Positions 18,146 to 28,190 are shown, counted from the stretch's first letter. The stretch: 64,000 bases of DNA from Mojavia pulchra JT2-VF2 (GCA_019359325.1 JAHHHN010000009.1:186001-250000); one strand, 5' to 3'. Numbers and translations are program-made. Notes: generated by a model from the sequence alone, not told the origin.

Positions 18146-18381
18146 ATTTTTTGCCGTAACTGCCAGGCTACACCAAAAGCTGCCCCAGCCCCGGCTACCA
18201 AGCCGGTACTCATTCCTTGTATAGTGTTTTGAATTGGGCTTTCGGTCAAACACTCATTCGTAACTGTCTTGGCTTGCAAGCACATAGTGCTTTCTGCCCA
18301 GCTGGTAGTACCGCCTAAAATTACACCTGTGATGCTACAGGAAACAACGAGTAGCAAAAGGCTTTTGGTTTTTCTATCCAT
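18142..18381 (-). CDS. Small membrane protein, hypothetical
   Basis: 79 residues. An N-terminal hydrophobic helix (about residues 7-26, KSLLLLVVSCSITGVILGG) ends near TSWAES, a possible signal-peptidase site. A second glycine/alanine-rich helix lies at 54-70 (GMSTGLVAGAGAAFGVAW). Two cysteines in between (CLQAKTVTNECL) could form a disulfide. The 3' end overlaps the convergent upstream gene by 4 bp. No known family recognised. I count it as real because its composition is that of a secreted or membrane protein rather than a frame shadow. Confidence 0.5.
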   Translation of the reverse strand: MDRKTKSLLLLVVSCSITGVILGGTTSWAESTMCLQAKTVTNECLTESPIQNTIQGMSTGLVAGAGAAFGVAWQLRQKI

Positions 18382-18781
18382 AGATGGATTTTTAGATGTG
18401 CAGTTAGTAACAAATCATCAACTACTTTACACATCTTCAGGGAAATTGTCAGCTAGTTGGGGATTGGGGATTGGGGAATTGTGCGATCGCGCGCAACATC
18501 AAAGGCGATCGCTCACTATAAAAATTAGTTAAAAAATGCCCCATCTTAGGGTATAAAATGCTATTGCACCAAAAACTATGAAATATCAAGATGGTGCGTT
18601 ACACTACAGTTCTGAAAGTAGCTAGACTGCTGTAGGCAACGCTTCACTAACACGCCTTGAGTAGTCTATAGCGTGTTTACATAAAGCATATTTTTTTAAA
18701 ACCGTAATTGTACTCAAGTAAAAGCACGATTGCTTAAATATAATTTATACGAATTATTATATTAAGTATAAGTGTAAAAAA
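18382..18781. other. Intergenic region upstream of porin gene
   Basis: About 400 bp. It carries HIP1-type GCGATCGC motifs near 18482-18510 and an A+T-rich tract (18700-18781) next to the porin start that contains several TATAAT-like hexamers. The tract could hold a Fur-type iron operator, expected for an iron-uptake porin, but no clear palindrome could be fixed by eye. Confidence 0.35.
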
Positions 18782-20467
18782 TTGAAAGGTAATCAGATTT
18801 ACTGGAATAAATGTCAACTCTGGATACTCGTATGGTTACTAGTAGTGGGAGCAACCGGAGTTACACAAAAAGCGACCGCACAGGAATACACTCTACCAAA
18901 AGCAGAAGAGAGTATAGATTCAAATTTAACTGTAGACTACTCTTTGTCAGAAAATAACGAACCGATGGCGCAAGTCACATCGGTTTCTCAATTAAAAGAC
19001 ATACAATCTACAGACTGGGCATTCCAAGCATTACAGTCTTTGGTGGAACGCTATGGCTGTATAGTGGGTTTTCCAGATGCGACATATCGGGGTAATAGAA
19101 GTATAAGCCGATATGAATTTGCAGCAGGTGTAAATGCTTGCTTGGAGCGAATAAATGAGTTAATCATCACAAGTACCAATGATTTGGTCACCCGTGAAGA
19201 TTTAGGAAAATTACGAAAATTACAGGAAGAATTTGCTAGCGAATTAGTGTCTTTGCGGGGTCGAGTTGATAGTTTAGAAGCCCGTACCACTGAAATAGCT
19301 ACCCAACAATTTTCTCCTACTACTAAACTTAGCGGACTTCTTATAGCTGGCATTCAAGGTCGCAGTAGCAATCGTGGTGATGTTAACCCTAGAGATGGCA
19401 TTAAAGATTCAGATGATGCTGGTACAAATACTAATGTTATCTCTTTGGCACAGCTATTTTTAACCACCCAATTTACTCCCCGTAGTTATTTGTTGACAGG
19501 TCTTTTATTTGGTGTTGGCAGCAGCGGCCCTAGATTTAGTAATAACGTCTCTCGAAATAACGTTATCGTTGGCTACGAATATCCTACCAATGACGAATTG
19601 ATCGTCAGTGACCTGAATTATCACTGGTTAGTAACTGACAACTTAGCAGTGATGTTGGGAACGCAAGGCGTAAATATGACGACTGCTTTCCGAGGCCCAA
19701 ACAGGGTAGAAAACGCTGCTACTGGGCCATTATCTTTTTTTGCCCAAAGAAATCCAATTTTAAATATGGGGTTTGGTCATGGTGGTATAGCTGTCGATTG
19801 GCAATTTGCCAAACGTGCAAGTCTACAGGCACTTTATTCTAGTTTCATACCCGGAAATCCCGGTAAAAAAACCGGCTTATTTGATGGTAACACTACTACA
19901 GGTATACAATTGTTGTTAACACCAACTGATGCTGTAGATTTGAGTTTGTACTACGTTAATAACTACTCTTCAGATGGTTGTTTGCTAACTTATGTACAAG
20001 ATGAGTGCTTAACTGCAAACTCAGAACCATTAAAAACTAATGCTGTTGGTGCTACTGTAACTTGGCAAATTTCACCACGCTTTAATATAGGTGCATGGGG
20101 TGGTTATACTAATTCTTACATTCCTGGAAGTTCGGGAAATGTAGAGACCAATAATTATATGGTGTTTATGAATTTTCCAGATTTATTTTCCCAAGGGAAT
20201 CTGGGCGGCATTTATATTGGACAACCTCCTAAAATTACCAGTAGTGGCCTACCTGACGGAAGTAATGTTCCTGACTCGATAAATACAGGCAGAGGACGTG
20301 CTGGAGGACAACCAGGAACGACTACTCATATTGAAGTGTTTTATCGTTTCCAGCTAAATGATAATATTAGTATTACACCAGGAATAATTCATATTTTGCA
20401 ACCAGGTCATACACCAGACAATGACCCAGTTACCATCGGCATCTTACGGAGTACCTTTAGCTTTTGA
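18782..20467 (+). CDS. SLH-domain iron-uptake porin (OprB-like)
   Basis: 561 residues from a TTG at 18782; no better start is visible. A signal peptide (WILVWLLVVGATGV, cleavage near ATAQEY at about 34) leads to a single SLH domain (about 65-120, with WAFQALQSLVERYGCIVGFP and ISRYEFAAGVNACLERI), a coiled-coil (about 140-175, KLQEEFASELVSLRGRVDSL) and an OprB-type beta-barrel to the C-terminus, ending with aromatic Phe (STFSF). The cyanobacterial family binds the peptidoglycan-linked polymer through SLH and transports inorganic ions, notably iron. The barrel is complete. Confidence 0.9.
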   Translation: MKGNQIYWNKCQLWILVWLLVVGATGVTQKATAQEYTLPKAEESIDSNLTVDYSLSENNEPMAQVTSVSQLKDIQSTDWAFQALQSLVERYGCIVGFPDATYRGNRSISRYEFAAGVNACLERINELIITSTNDLVTREDLGKLRKLQEEFASELVSLRGRVDSLEARTTEIATQQFSPTTKLSGLLIAGIQGRSSNRGDVNPRDGIKDSDDAGTNTNVISLAQLFLTTQFTPRSYLLTGLLFGVGSSGPRFSNNVSRNNVIVGYEYPTNDELIVSDLNYHWLVTDNLAVMLGTQGVNMTTAFRGPNRVENAATGPLSFFAQRNPILNMGFGHGGIAVDWQFAKRASLQALYSSFIPGNPGKKTGLFDGNTTTGIQLLLTPTDAVDLSLYYVNNYSSDGCLLTYVQDECLTANSEPLKTNAVGATVTWQISPRFNIGAWGGYTNSYIPGSSGNVETNNYMVFMNFPDLFSQGNLGGIYIGQPPKITSSGLPDGSNVPDSINTGRGRAGGQPGTTTHIEVFYRFQLNDNISITPGIIHILQPGHTPDNDPVTIGILRSTFSF

Positions 20468-20473
20468 CTTTCC

Positions 20474-20521
20474 TTGCGGGAAGTCCCCCGGTTCCGTAAA
20501 CTACACCGGGGAATGAAAGCA
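20474..20521. repeat. Hairpin resembling an IS200/IS605 end
   Basis: CCCCGGT (20486-20492) and ACCGGGG (20505-20511) form a stem with a 12-base loop. Flanks GGAAGTC and ATGAAAGC match those of the hairpin at 29892-29919 beside the IS200/IS605 tnpA. A base pair in the stem differs compensatorily (C-G here, A-T there). It starts 18 bp after the porin stop and may also serve as its transcription end. Confidence 0.65.
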
Positions 20522-20593
20522 CTTTTCTACGACGATTCCATCTCCGAATCACATCAACCGCAGGTTAATTGATGAGTGGGATGAATTTTGTAA

Positions 20594-20905
20594 CTACTGC
20601 TGCATTGACGGAGCGTTAAAAATTCTACTGGATACTGGTATTCTTGAGCTAGTTTTAGTTACTGCTAAAGACTCGCTACTTTCTGACTTAGAGGAAACAA
20701 CTGTTTTACTATTAGAATTGTCAGCGACGTTAGCTTGAGGCGGTACATTTGTATTTTGATTAGGCAGTGAATCCGATGAGACGGGAACACTATTATTAGG
20801 ATTTTTATTGTCTGGTTCTGTAACAACTTGGGCTTGAGATACAGTCAATGTCAAACTTTGACTAACTACTAACATGAATCCTAAAAATTGTATTGAATTA
20901 TTCAT
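20594..20905 (-). CDS. Small secreted Ser/Asn-rich protein, hypothetical
   Basis: 103 residues with a good signal peptide (FLGFMLVVSQSLTLTVSQAQ, cleavage near residue 25). The mature part is low-complexity and polar (PNNSVPVSSDSLPNQ, NSNSKTVVSSKSESSES) with no cysteine. No family recognised. Composition and the signal peptide support a real exported protein; it is convergent with the porin gene. Confidence 0.5.
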   Translation of the reverse strand: MNNSIQFLGFMLVVSQSLTLTVSQAQVVTEPDNKNPNNSVPVSSDSLPNQNTNVPPQANVADNSNSKTVVSSKSESSESLAVTKTSSRIPVSSRIFNAPSMQQ

Positions 20906-21766
20906 GGTGATTAACGAAATTGTTAATTAATGAGTAGCAAGCTAATTAAGAAGATGTTTGTCAAATATCAAGTTGTATTGATATGCCCTCAAACTTTATT
21001 TTTAAGGGGATAAAGTTCTCCAAGCCCCGCTTAAAAAGATAAAAAGGGGGATATGAAAAGTATTTGATACATCACTAACAACTTTTAAATCATCCTTTAA
21101 GAAGGAAATCGCCATAAAATATCAATATTTTAGGCAACACTTAATTACATAAACATTGTTGATTCACTCAATAATGTTTATGCACTATTTGAATAGACTT
21201 GTTACTATGAATTTGATGTAAATTATTTGGGATATTTAACAAGTCAATGCCAATTATTATCAATTTTGATAAATAGTCTGATATATGCAATTCTTGAATA
21301 ATTAATGAATTCTAAATATGCATTTTTCAGAAACATTGATTTAATTGGTATCAATTAATAACTTAACTCTTAAATATTGCAAAAAAAAGAGGAATTTTAC
21401 GGAAATGTTTGTTTGTAAATACTGTTGATAATTTTAGCTATTTAACTATGTATTTATGTAATTTTAATAATATTTCCGTAAAAGAGTGATATTCTCTTTA
21501 AGAAATAACCGTTAGATTTAGGATATAAATTTTGAAGATAGCGTGGTGAGAAATTTATTGGTGTCAAATTAAGCTCAAATCCTCTTGGTAATAACGTAAT
21601 ATCCCTCTGTATTCTCTTTCTTTGTGTTCTTTGCGACGGCAGTCACTACAACGAGGAGACAGTTCCTTTGATCGCCACACTTGTAGACTACCTAGAGGCT
21701 GGCTTAAGACATGGTAGCAAACAGGAGAGCCAGCGCTGGACTCACCGCGCTGCTTCTCCTTGACTT
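20906..21766. other. AT-rich intergenic stretch, no gene seen
   Basis: 861 bp, strongly A+T-rich, between the small secreted protein gene and sppA (both minus strand). No open frame with coding character and no RNA gene was recognised. A GC-richer 120-bp tail (21640-21760) beside sppA contains short direct and inverted words typical of dispersed cyanobacterial repeats. Confidence 0.5.
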
Positions 21767-23602
21767 TTACTCAATTTTGAAGTTGAAGGGTAAACGAGCA
21801 TATACCCCTTGGGGATCGTTCATCTTTTGCAGAATTGCGATTTCCTGTTGCAGTTTCTGAAATTCAGCCGTTAAGGGATTAGATGGCTCGATTTGTGCGC
21901 TCTCAATTCCTAAAGCTTTCCGTGCCTCCTCGGTAGCCCGGCCGAAAAAGCGTTCTTCAAAGCTACTAACTTGGGGATACTCTCGCACTTGCCAATCATT
22001 GCCTAGTTTTGCTTGTTTGGCGGCGTATTCTATGGCAGTACTAAGACCGCCGATTTCATCTACTAAACCAATTTGTTTTGCTGCCGTACCTGACCAAACC
22101 CGTCCTTGGGCAATCTCTGCTACTTTTGCCTCTGGGAGTTTGCGGCCTTGAGCAACTTTATTGAGAAATATACTATAAATACGGTTAACACTGCGCTGAT
22201 ACAGTGCTAACTCTTGGGGCGATTTTGGGCGAGAAACAGTTTGAGTATCAGCATAGCGTCCAGTTTTCACCGAATCCCAGGTAATACCATTATCGTTTGC
22301 TAACTTTTGACCATTGAATAGCACCCCAAATACACCTATTGAACCTGTAATTGTATTTGGTTCGGCAAAAATACGGTTGGAGTCACTGGCAATCCAGTAT
22401 CCACCAGAAGCAGCAACATCACCCATTGATACTACAACTGGTTTGACGTCACGAGTTAGCTGAACTTCTCGTTGCATCACCTCAGCTGCTGTAGCGCTAC
22501 CACCGGGACTGTTAACCCGCAAAATTACAGCTTTGACATCATCATCTTGTCGCAGTTTATTGAAGATTTTGGCAAAGCGATCGCCTCCTACTTCTCCACT
22601 ATCACCTTTGCCATCGACAATTTCGCCTTCCGCGTAGACAACAGCAATTTGATTTTTCGATTTGCGTTCTACACCCAAGGATTTGCCAGGAACTTGCGCG
22701 TACTCACTCAAATCAATTTGCCGAAAGGTTTTGTCTTTTTTATCACTAGCAGTTAACTTTTTCAGGTCGGTAACCACCTCATCGACATAAGCTACCCGAT
22801 CTACTAAACCACTAGCTTTAGCTTCTCTAGCTTCTAGCAATGCCTGATTATCTGCGATCGCCTGCAATTTTTGCGAGTTGAGTTTCCGACTTACACCTAC
22901 AGTAGTGCGCCATTCTCCCCAAACATCATTTAATAATCTCTGAGTTTGTTCGCGGTTCTCTGGACTCAACTTTGTCAAGATTAACGGTTCAATTGCTCCT
23001 TTAAATTTCCCGACTCGCACAATTTGAACGCCAATACCGTATTTTTGTAATGCGCCTGTCAAAAACATCGGTTGTGAACTTAAACCGTTGACTTCCATCA
23101 AACCTAAAGGGTTCAGTACGATGGTATCTGCTACTGAACTGAGGTAATAATCTCGTTCCTCCCAGTCCTTGCCATAAGCTACAATCCTTTTTCCCGCCGC
23201 CCGAAACTTCTCTAGGGATTGCCGGATTTCCTTGAGGGATGCATAACCGGCGGGATTTGCTGTTCCAGTACGTGTTGCATCGAGGTAAATACCCACAATT
23301 CGTGGGTCGCGCCGTGCCTTTTCTAAAGTATTTAGAATACTACGCAATGACATTCTGTTATCTTCTACACCTGACAATGCCTTTTGTAAAAATTCCCCAG
23401 AACTTGGTTCCCCATCGGTAATATTCATCGATAAGTCAAAAACTACCACAGACTTATCTTTGACTAGCGGCCCTGTATCTTTAGAGGTGGCGGCGGCAAA
23501 CAACAGCAAGAACAATCCAGTAGTTCCGATACCACAGAAAATAATAAGTCCCAGTAAGCTGCCAACTAAGCTAGCAAAAGTTTGTTGAATAAAGTTACGC
23601 AT
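21767..23602 (-). CDS. sppA: Signal peptide peptidase SppA, long (67K) form
   Basis: 611 residues: an N-terminal membrane anchor (about 12-35, VGSLLGLIIFCGIGTTGLFL), then two tandem ClpP/crotonase-like halves. The catalytic Ser is in GDVAASGGYWIA (second half, near 395). The catalytic Lys is expected in the first half, at IVAYGKDWEERDYYLSS (near 145). The enzyme forms a membrane-bound tetramer that degrades cleaved signal peptides, and in cyanobacteria a homologue is linked to light-harvesting antenna acclimation. All core residues appear present. Confidence 0.93.
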   Translation of the reverse strand: MRNFIQQTFASLVGSLLGLIIFCGIGTTGLFLLLFAAATSKDTGPLVKDKSVVVFDLSMNITDGEPSSGEFLQKALSGVEDNRMSLRSILNTLEKARRDPRIVGIYLDATRTGTANPAGYASLKEIRQSLEKFRAAGKRIVAYGKDWEERDYYLSSVADTIVLNPLGLMEVNGLSSQPMFLTGALQKYGIGVQIVRVGKFKGAIEPLILTKLSPENREQTQRLLNDVWGEWRTTVGVSRKLNSQKLQAIADNQALLEAREAKASGLVDRVAYVDEVVTDLKKLTASDKKDKTFRQIDLSEYAQVPGKSLGVERKSKNQIAVVYAEGEIVDGKGDSGEVGGDRFAKIFNKLRQDDDVKAVILRVNSPGGSATAAEVMQREVQLTRDVKPVVVSMGDVAASGGYWIASDSNRIFAEPNTITGSIGVFGVLFNGQKLANDNGITWDSVKTGRYADTQTVSRPKSPQELALYQRSVNRIYSIFLNKVAQGRKLPEAKVAEIAQGRVWSGTAAKQIGLVDEIGGLSTAIEYAAKQAKLGNDWQVREYPQVSSFEERFFGRATEEARKALGIESAQIEPSNPLTAEFQKLQQEIAILQKMNDPQGVYARLPFNFKIE

Positions 23603-23708
23603 TTCAGTTATTAGTTATTTACTTATTATTTATTAGTCGTAGAAGTAGGGAACAGGGAACCGAAAAGAAGGAAGAATAATTAACCACAGATAAACACAGA
23701 TAAATTTG

Positions 23709-23735
23709 TACCTCAGCAGACTAGGAAACGCTATA
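23709..23735. repeat. Solo terminal repeat of a MITE-like element
   Basis: TACCTCAGcagacTAGGAAACGCTATA closely matches the right terminal inverted repeat of the element at 47342-47436 (TACCTCAGttgctTAGGAAACGCTATA). No partner arm was found nearby, so it looks like a solo end or decayed copy. Confidence 0.6.
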
Positions 23736-23777
23736 AGTCTTTTTTCAAAAATCAAATAGGAATCCTATAGCTAATAA

Positions 23778-24827
23778 CTATTGTATGCGCTGCAAAGTTC
23801 CAGAATGCTTTAACTGATCTAAAGTTGCATTACCAGTACAGAATAAAACTGTGGTGATTTCTGCAATTAGCACCTCAACCAATTCATTAAGTGCTGCTTC
23901 TGATGCTGCTGCTGCTTGTAAGAAAGGCATTGCCAAACCAGCTATATCTGCTCCCAGCGCGATCGCCATTGCCACATCCACACCATGACGCAATCCTCCC
24001 GAAGCTATTAGGGGTATATGAGGAGCGATCGCCCGAATACTTGTAATACAATCTGCCGTTGGTAAACCCCAATCAGCAAACGTCTTTCCTAAGCGGCGTT
24101 GCAAGGCATTATCTGCTCGTTCGCTTTCCACCTTTGCCCAAGAAGTGCCACCTGCACCCGCCACATCAATCGCCGTTACGCCAGCAGCGATCAGTTTCTC
24201 TGCCATAACTGCCGAAATCCCATTGCCCACTTCCTTCACAATCACTGGTACTGGCAACTTATTGCATAATACAGCAATCTTGTCAAGCAATCCTCGAAAA
24301 TTAGTATCACCTTTAGTTTGAATGCATTCTTGTAGAGGATTGAGATGTAAAATCAAAGCATCAGCTTCTAAGATATCGACTACCCGCAGACATTCATCTA
24401 AACCATACTTATAGTTAAGTTGCACAGCACCCAAGTTAGCCAATAAAAGCACATCAGGGGCATACTTGCGTACAGCGAAAGTCTCAGCCACCTGAGGTTT
24501 TTCCACTGCTACTCGCTGAGAACCCACACCCATCGCAATTTTGTAAACTTGGGCAACTTGCGCTAGACGTTGGTTAATAATTGCTGCTTGTTCGGTTCCC
24601 CCAGTCATAGAAGAGATAAGTAGGGGTGCGTCCAAGTGTTTACTCAGGAAACTTGTACTGATATCAATTTCGTCGCGGTTTAGTTCTGGTAAGCAACAAT
24701 GGGTGAAACGATAGCGTTCTAGTCCATTTGTTGTTTGCTGACACTGAACATCTTCTTCTAAGCAAATGCGGATGTGTTCCGCTTTACGAGACTGGGTTTG
24801 TGCCGAGATGCTGGTAGGAACTTTCAC
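23778..24827 (-). CDS. fni: Isopentenyl-diphosphate delta-isomerase, type 2
   Basis: FMN- and NADPH-dependent enzyme interconverting isopentenyl and dimethylallyl diphosphate. I choose the GTG at 24827 (349 residues, starting [19 protein letters not shown]), because this matches the usual family length and the N-terminal SRKAEHI motif. The longer frame to 24968 adds 47 residues with no family resemblance. Conserved segments: [10 protein letters not shown] (FMN region), [31 protein letters not shown], and the phosphate-binding [13 protein letters not shown]. The MEP pathway of cyanobacteria uses it to balance isoprenoid precursors. Confidence 0.93.
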   Translation of the reverse strand: MKVPTSISAQTQSRKAEHIRICLEEDVQCQQTTNGLERYRFTHCCLPELNRDEIDISTSFLSKHLDAPLLISSMTGGTEQAAIINQRLAQVAQVYKIAMGVGSQRVAVEKPQVAETFAVRKYAPDVLLLANLGAVQLNYKYGLDECLRVVDILEADALILHLNPLQECIQTKGDTNFRGLLDKIAVLCNKLPVPVIVKEVGNGISAVMAEKLIAAGVTAIDVAGAGGTSWAKVESERADNALQRRLGKTFADWGLPTADCITSIRAIAPHIPLIASGGLRHGVDVAMAIALGADIAGLAMPFLQAAAASEAALNELVEVLIAEITTVLFCTGNATLDQLKHSGTLQRIQ

Positions 24828-25238
24828 TAGTAGGTATAACTCAAAGCAGTTGTTCTCACTACATATTACAGTGAGAGGAATTCTGAACAATGGTGATTGA
24901 ATAGAGGTGCTAAGTAGCCCTTCTACTTGCGACGACTCCCCCCAAGGACATTTCGCCACTTCTGCCAAAGTTGAGCATTCTATTGCTTTTTTAGTTTAAA
25001 GGCATCGCGGCAGGTTTTTTAAGGTTGCGATCGGCACAAATTTGATCGCAAGGGTTCTCTCGCGTCAGCCGATTGCGCTCCCGCGCAGCCAGGATGTCAA
25101 GGACTATCGACAGTTCTGGTTGTAAGTTGATGTAGTATATCGCCTGCTAGGTCGTACACCCTACTTTGTTCGGTCACTATTTCGACGAGTCGAAATAGTC
25201 TTTGTTTCGAGATAAGCTCTAAATAGTACTCAGACACG
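24828..25238. promoter_or_regulatory. Intergenic region with perfect palindrome at a composition boundary
   Basis: Between fni and the foreign-looking sugar-binding lipoprotein gene. It holds ACTATTTCGA-cgag-TCGAAATAGT at 25176-25199, an exact 10-bp inverted repeat with a 4-base centre. This could be an operator for the downstream gene or a terminator-type stem left from its donor. The segment at about 25030-25140 is GC-rich and marks the left edge of the island. Confidence 0.5.
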
Positions 25239-26264
25239 ATGGATAGGAGTACTGATGGGGTTATGAAGAATGAAACCTGTTTTGGATGCTCAGGTGTCCG
25301 AGCCTATATGCCAAGGTTCCTGGTATTTAGCGCCTACGTTATGATTACTGTTGCGGCTTTCTCGCTGTCTGGCTGTATGCGCGAGAAAACGAAAAAAATT
25401 GTCGGATTTTCGCAGACGGAGAATATTGGGCCATGGCGCATTGCCGAAACGAACAGCATCAAGGAGGAGGCCGCCAAGCGTAAGAAAACTTATGATTTTC
25501 TGATGACGGATGCCCAGGGGCAGACATCAAAGCAATTTGCCGACATTGAGGATCTGATCGCACGACAAGTTGACGCCATATTCCTTGCGCCACGCGAGTA
25601 TGAGGGTCTCACGCCCGCCCTCGAAGCAGCGAGAGCAGCAAAAATACCGGTTTTTCTCATCGACCGTGAAGCGGCGGGAAGACCAGGAGAACATTTTGTC
25701 AGCTTTCTTGGGTCGGATTTTATCGCGCAAGGCCGTCGCGTTGGCGAATGGCTAGCCCAGGCGACCGATGGCAAAGCGTCCATCGTGGAACTCACCGGAA
25801 CAGCGGGTTCATCGGTCGCAATTGATCGGGCTAAGGGGTTTCGTAGCGCCATCGGCAGTTATCCCAACATGAAGATCATCGCCACGCAAACGGCGGATTT
25901 TTCGCGGGCTGCGGCCCAGCGCGTAATGGAAAACATCATCCAAGCCAAGGGTTCCGAAATCACCGCAGTATATGCTCACAATGACGAAATGGCATTAGGT
26001 GCCATCCAGGCTCTCAAATCCGCAGGTATGAAGCCCGGCAAGGATGTGATAGTCGGTTCAATCGATGGTCAGAAAGCCGCGCTTGAGGCAATTATCCGTG
26101 GCGAGCTTGGCGTAAGTGTCGAGTCCAACCCGCGTTTTGGCCCACTTGTTTTCGCCACGATGGAGAAGTATTTTGCTGGCAAGAAAATTCCTCCGAGAAT
26201 CATTCTCAAGGACAGGCTCTTCGACGCGACCAACGCCAAGGATTTCGTACATGAAGCATACTAG
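25239..26264 (+). CDS. Periplasmic sugar-binding lipoprotein (LacI/ribose-type), probably transferred
   Basis: 341 residues. The lipobox LSGC (about residue 46) predicts a lipid-anchored solute-binding protein. The rest is a type I periplasmic-binding fold: KIVGFSQTENIGPWRIAETN at the first strand, VFLIDREAAG and FLGSDFIAQGRRVGEWLA at the hinge, AVYAHNDEMALGAIQALK and VIVGSIDGQKAALEAI. It resembles YtfQ-like galactofuranose/ribose-binding proteins of proteobacteria. No permease or ATPase gene is adjacent. Its base composition and codon choice (many GCC, GGC, ATC, AAG) are clearly richer in G+C than neighbouring genes, suggesting recent transfer, perhaps from an alphaproteobacterium. Starts at 25239 or 25263 are both possible. 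Confidence 0.85.
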   Translation: MDRSTDGVMKNETCFGCSGVRAYMPRFLVFSAYVMITVAAFSLSGCMREKTKKIVGFSQTENIGPWRIAETNSIKEEAAKRKKTYDFLMTDAQGQTSKQFADIEDLIARQVDAIFLAPREYEGLTPALEAARAAKIPVFLIDREAAGRPGEHFVSFLGSDFIAQGRRVGEWLAQATDGKASIVELTGTAGSSVAIDRAKGFRSAIGSYPNMKIIATQTADFSRAAAQRVMENIIQAKGSEITAVYAHNDEMALGAIQALKSAGMKPGKDVIVGSIDGQKAALEAIIRGELGVSVESNPRFGPLVFATMEKYFAGKKIPPRIILKDRLFDATNAKDFVHEAY

Positions 26265-26385
26265 TAGCAGGACAATCCAAGATTACTAGGTTATGAGGTA
26301 AAGGATAATTTTTCAAGCGATCGCTGAGTGCGTACTCGCCTCGTTTGCGTATTACCAATTCGTTTGCTATTTCAGCCACCAGTGG

Positions 26386-26601
26386 ATGTCAAGTAGTTAT
26401 CAATCATTACACCCTCAAATCCAAAATCCAAAATTGTTTCACCAAGGTCGTTTGGGTTATGTGAAAAACCGCCCGTGTGTTTATCAGTTTACTCCAGCCG
26501 ATGATGGTCGCTCCTCGATTTTCGGGCAATGGTTAAGTCGGGATGAAGCACTAAAGCGTGAGTTGGTGTCAGTCACACAAGGGCTGATGCAGCGGGGTTA
26601 G
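26386..26601 (+). pseudogene. Short unknown frame, probable gene fragment
   Basis: 71 codons. The first 20 are AT-rich intergenic-type words, while the last 50 (GRLGYVKNRPCVYQFTPADD then GRSSIFGQWLSRDEALKREL) have normal protein character. It ends 4 bp inside the convergent phoD gene. I do not recognise a family. It may be the surviving 3' end of a larger gene lost when the GC-rich insert to its left arrived. Confidence 0.35.
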
Positions 26602-28190
26602 ATGCGCTCTACTACTCCTTGATTTGGTAGAGCGAACGAGACTGTTGTCGTGATCGGGGCATTTGGGTCGGATACTGTAGTTCCAGTCTCTGGAGATGGA
26701 GGCAATAGCCGATAATCAGTACGCCAGCGCTGATGATTGAGGTCACAAACAACATAGCCACGCTGCCTACCGTTGAAGTACTTCACCCACGGACTTTCTG
26801 GTAAAGCCTTCTCAATTCGGTCGCTAGCACCAAAACCTGAGCTGATCGATGTGCCGACAAACTCAGTACCTACTGTGGCTGAGTTAGGGTTATTGTAGTC
26901 AGCCTTGAGGTCGCTTACCCAGCTCGAGTGTGTATCACCAGTGATCACAACTGGGTTTGCTGGCTGACGTTGAGCAAGAAAGTTGAGAATACGACTACGG
27001 GCAGCTACATAGCCATCCCAAGCATCAACATTGAAGGCAGCCTCAGAACCCGCCGTCCAGTCGTGTTGGGTAAAGACAACCTGTTGAGCAAGAACGTTCC
27101 AGCGTGCTTGAGAGCGTTCTAGGTTGCTCAACAGCCACTGCTCTTGCTCAGTACCAGTCATAGTGGCATTTAGATCGAAAGCTTTGGGGCAGCGTGGCTC
27201 AATGCTGTCATTACAAGGCTGATCGCTACGGTACTGACGAGTATCCAGGACATTGAACTCAACCAAGTTACCAAAGTTTAAACGTCGATACAGTTTCATA
27301 TCAATGCCTCTAGGTTTTGAGAAGTCCCGCAGTGGCATATGCTCGTAATATGCTTGGAAAGCAGCAACACGACGAGCTAGGAAAGCTTCGCGTGATTGTT
27401 TTTCTGGGTCTTGAGGAATTTCATCCGCCCAGTTATTGTCAACTTCGTGATCGTCCCAAGTGACTAGCCAAGGAAATGCAGCATGGACAGCTTGCAGATT
27501 GGGGTCAGTTTTGTACTGGGCATGACGGTTGCGATACTCCTCCAGCGTTACTGGTTCTCCATCACCTTCATGAGTTCGCAGTGCATTCGCTCTTGGCGCT
27601 CCCTCATAAATGTAGTCACCAAGGTGAAGTACTAAGTCTAAATCTTCTTGAGCCATATGTTTATAGGCAGCGAAGTATCCTTGCTCCCAATTTTGACAAG
27701 AAGCGAAGGCAAAACGGAAGCGATTGACGCGATCGCCGGGGTTAGGAGCAGTGCGTGTCCGCCCAATAGGACTGACTTGATTACCTACTCGGAAGCGATA
27801 CCAGTACCAACGCGCAGGTTGTAATCCTTGCACTTCCACATGAACAGAGTGTCCAAATTCGGGAGTCGCCATCTGTGTGCCACTGCGGACAACTCGCTGC
27901 ATCTTTTCGTCGGTAGCAATCTGCCACTGCACTGGAACATTATATTGCGGCATCCCACCACCATTGAGCGGATCAGGGGCTAGGCGCGTCCACAACACTA
28001 TATTATCTGGCAATGGTTCACCGGAAGCGACACCTAAGCTAAAAAGATAACTAGAAAATCTAGGTTGGGCGAGAACTCTGTTAGACCATTGATTAGCAAT
28101 CACTAAACCAGTTAAGCTTCCAGCCCCAATTAAAAATTGTCGCCGTCTGTGCCGACTCGATAGCAAGCGCTCGAAGTTTAACCTCTGCAT
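26598..28190 (-). CDS. phoD: PhoD-family alkaline phosphatase/phosphodiesterase
   Basis: 530 residues. A twin-arginine signal (RRRQFLIGAGSLTGLVIANQ) sends it folded to the periplasm. A PhoD N-terminal fibronectin-like domain (about 45-140) is followed by the metallophosphatase domain: HLGDYIYEG, TWDDHEVDNNW and VITGDTHSSW carry the Fe/Ca ligands. It releases phosphate from mono- and diesters; cyanobacterial homologues are induced under phosphate limitation. A PHO box was not identified upstream. Confidence 0.93.
   Translation of the reverse strand: MQRLNFERLLSSRHRRRQFLIGAGSLTGLVIANQWSNRVLAQPRFSSYLFSLGVASGEPLPDNIVLWTRLAPDPLNGGGMPQYNVPVQWQIATDEKMQRVVRSGTQMATPEFGHSVHVEVQGLQPARWYWYRFRVGNQVSPIGRTRTAPNPGDRVNRFRFAFASCQNWEQGYFAAYKHMAQEDLDLVLHLGDYIYEGAPRANALRTHEGDGEPVTLEEYRNRHAQYKTDPNLQAVHAAFPWLVTWDDHEVDNNWADEIPQDPEKQSREAFLARRVAAFQAYYEHMPLRDFSKPRGIDMKLYRRLNFGNLVEFNVLDTRQYRSDQPCNDSIEPRCPKAFDLNATMTGTEQEQWLLSNLERSQARWNVLAQQVVFTQHDWTAGSEAAFNVDAWDGYVAARSRILNFLAQRQPANPVVITGDTHSSWVSDLKADYNNPNSATVGTEFVGTSISSGFGASDRIEKALPESPWVKYFNGRQRGYVVCDLNHQRWRTDYRLLPPSPETGTTVSDPNAPITTTVSFALPNQGVVERI

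Noticed and set aside
24828-24968. 47-codon extension of type 2 IPP isomerase
   Set aside because: A GTG at 24827 gives the usual family length and N-terminal motif; the extension is unlike homologues.
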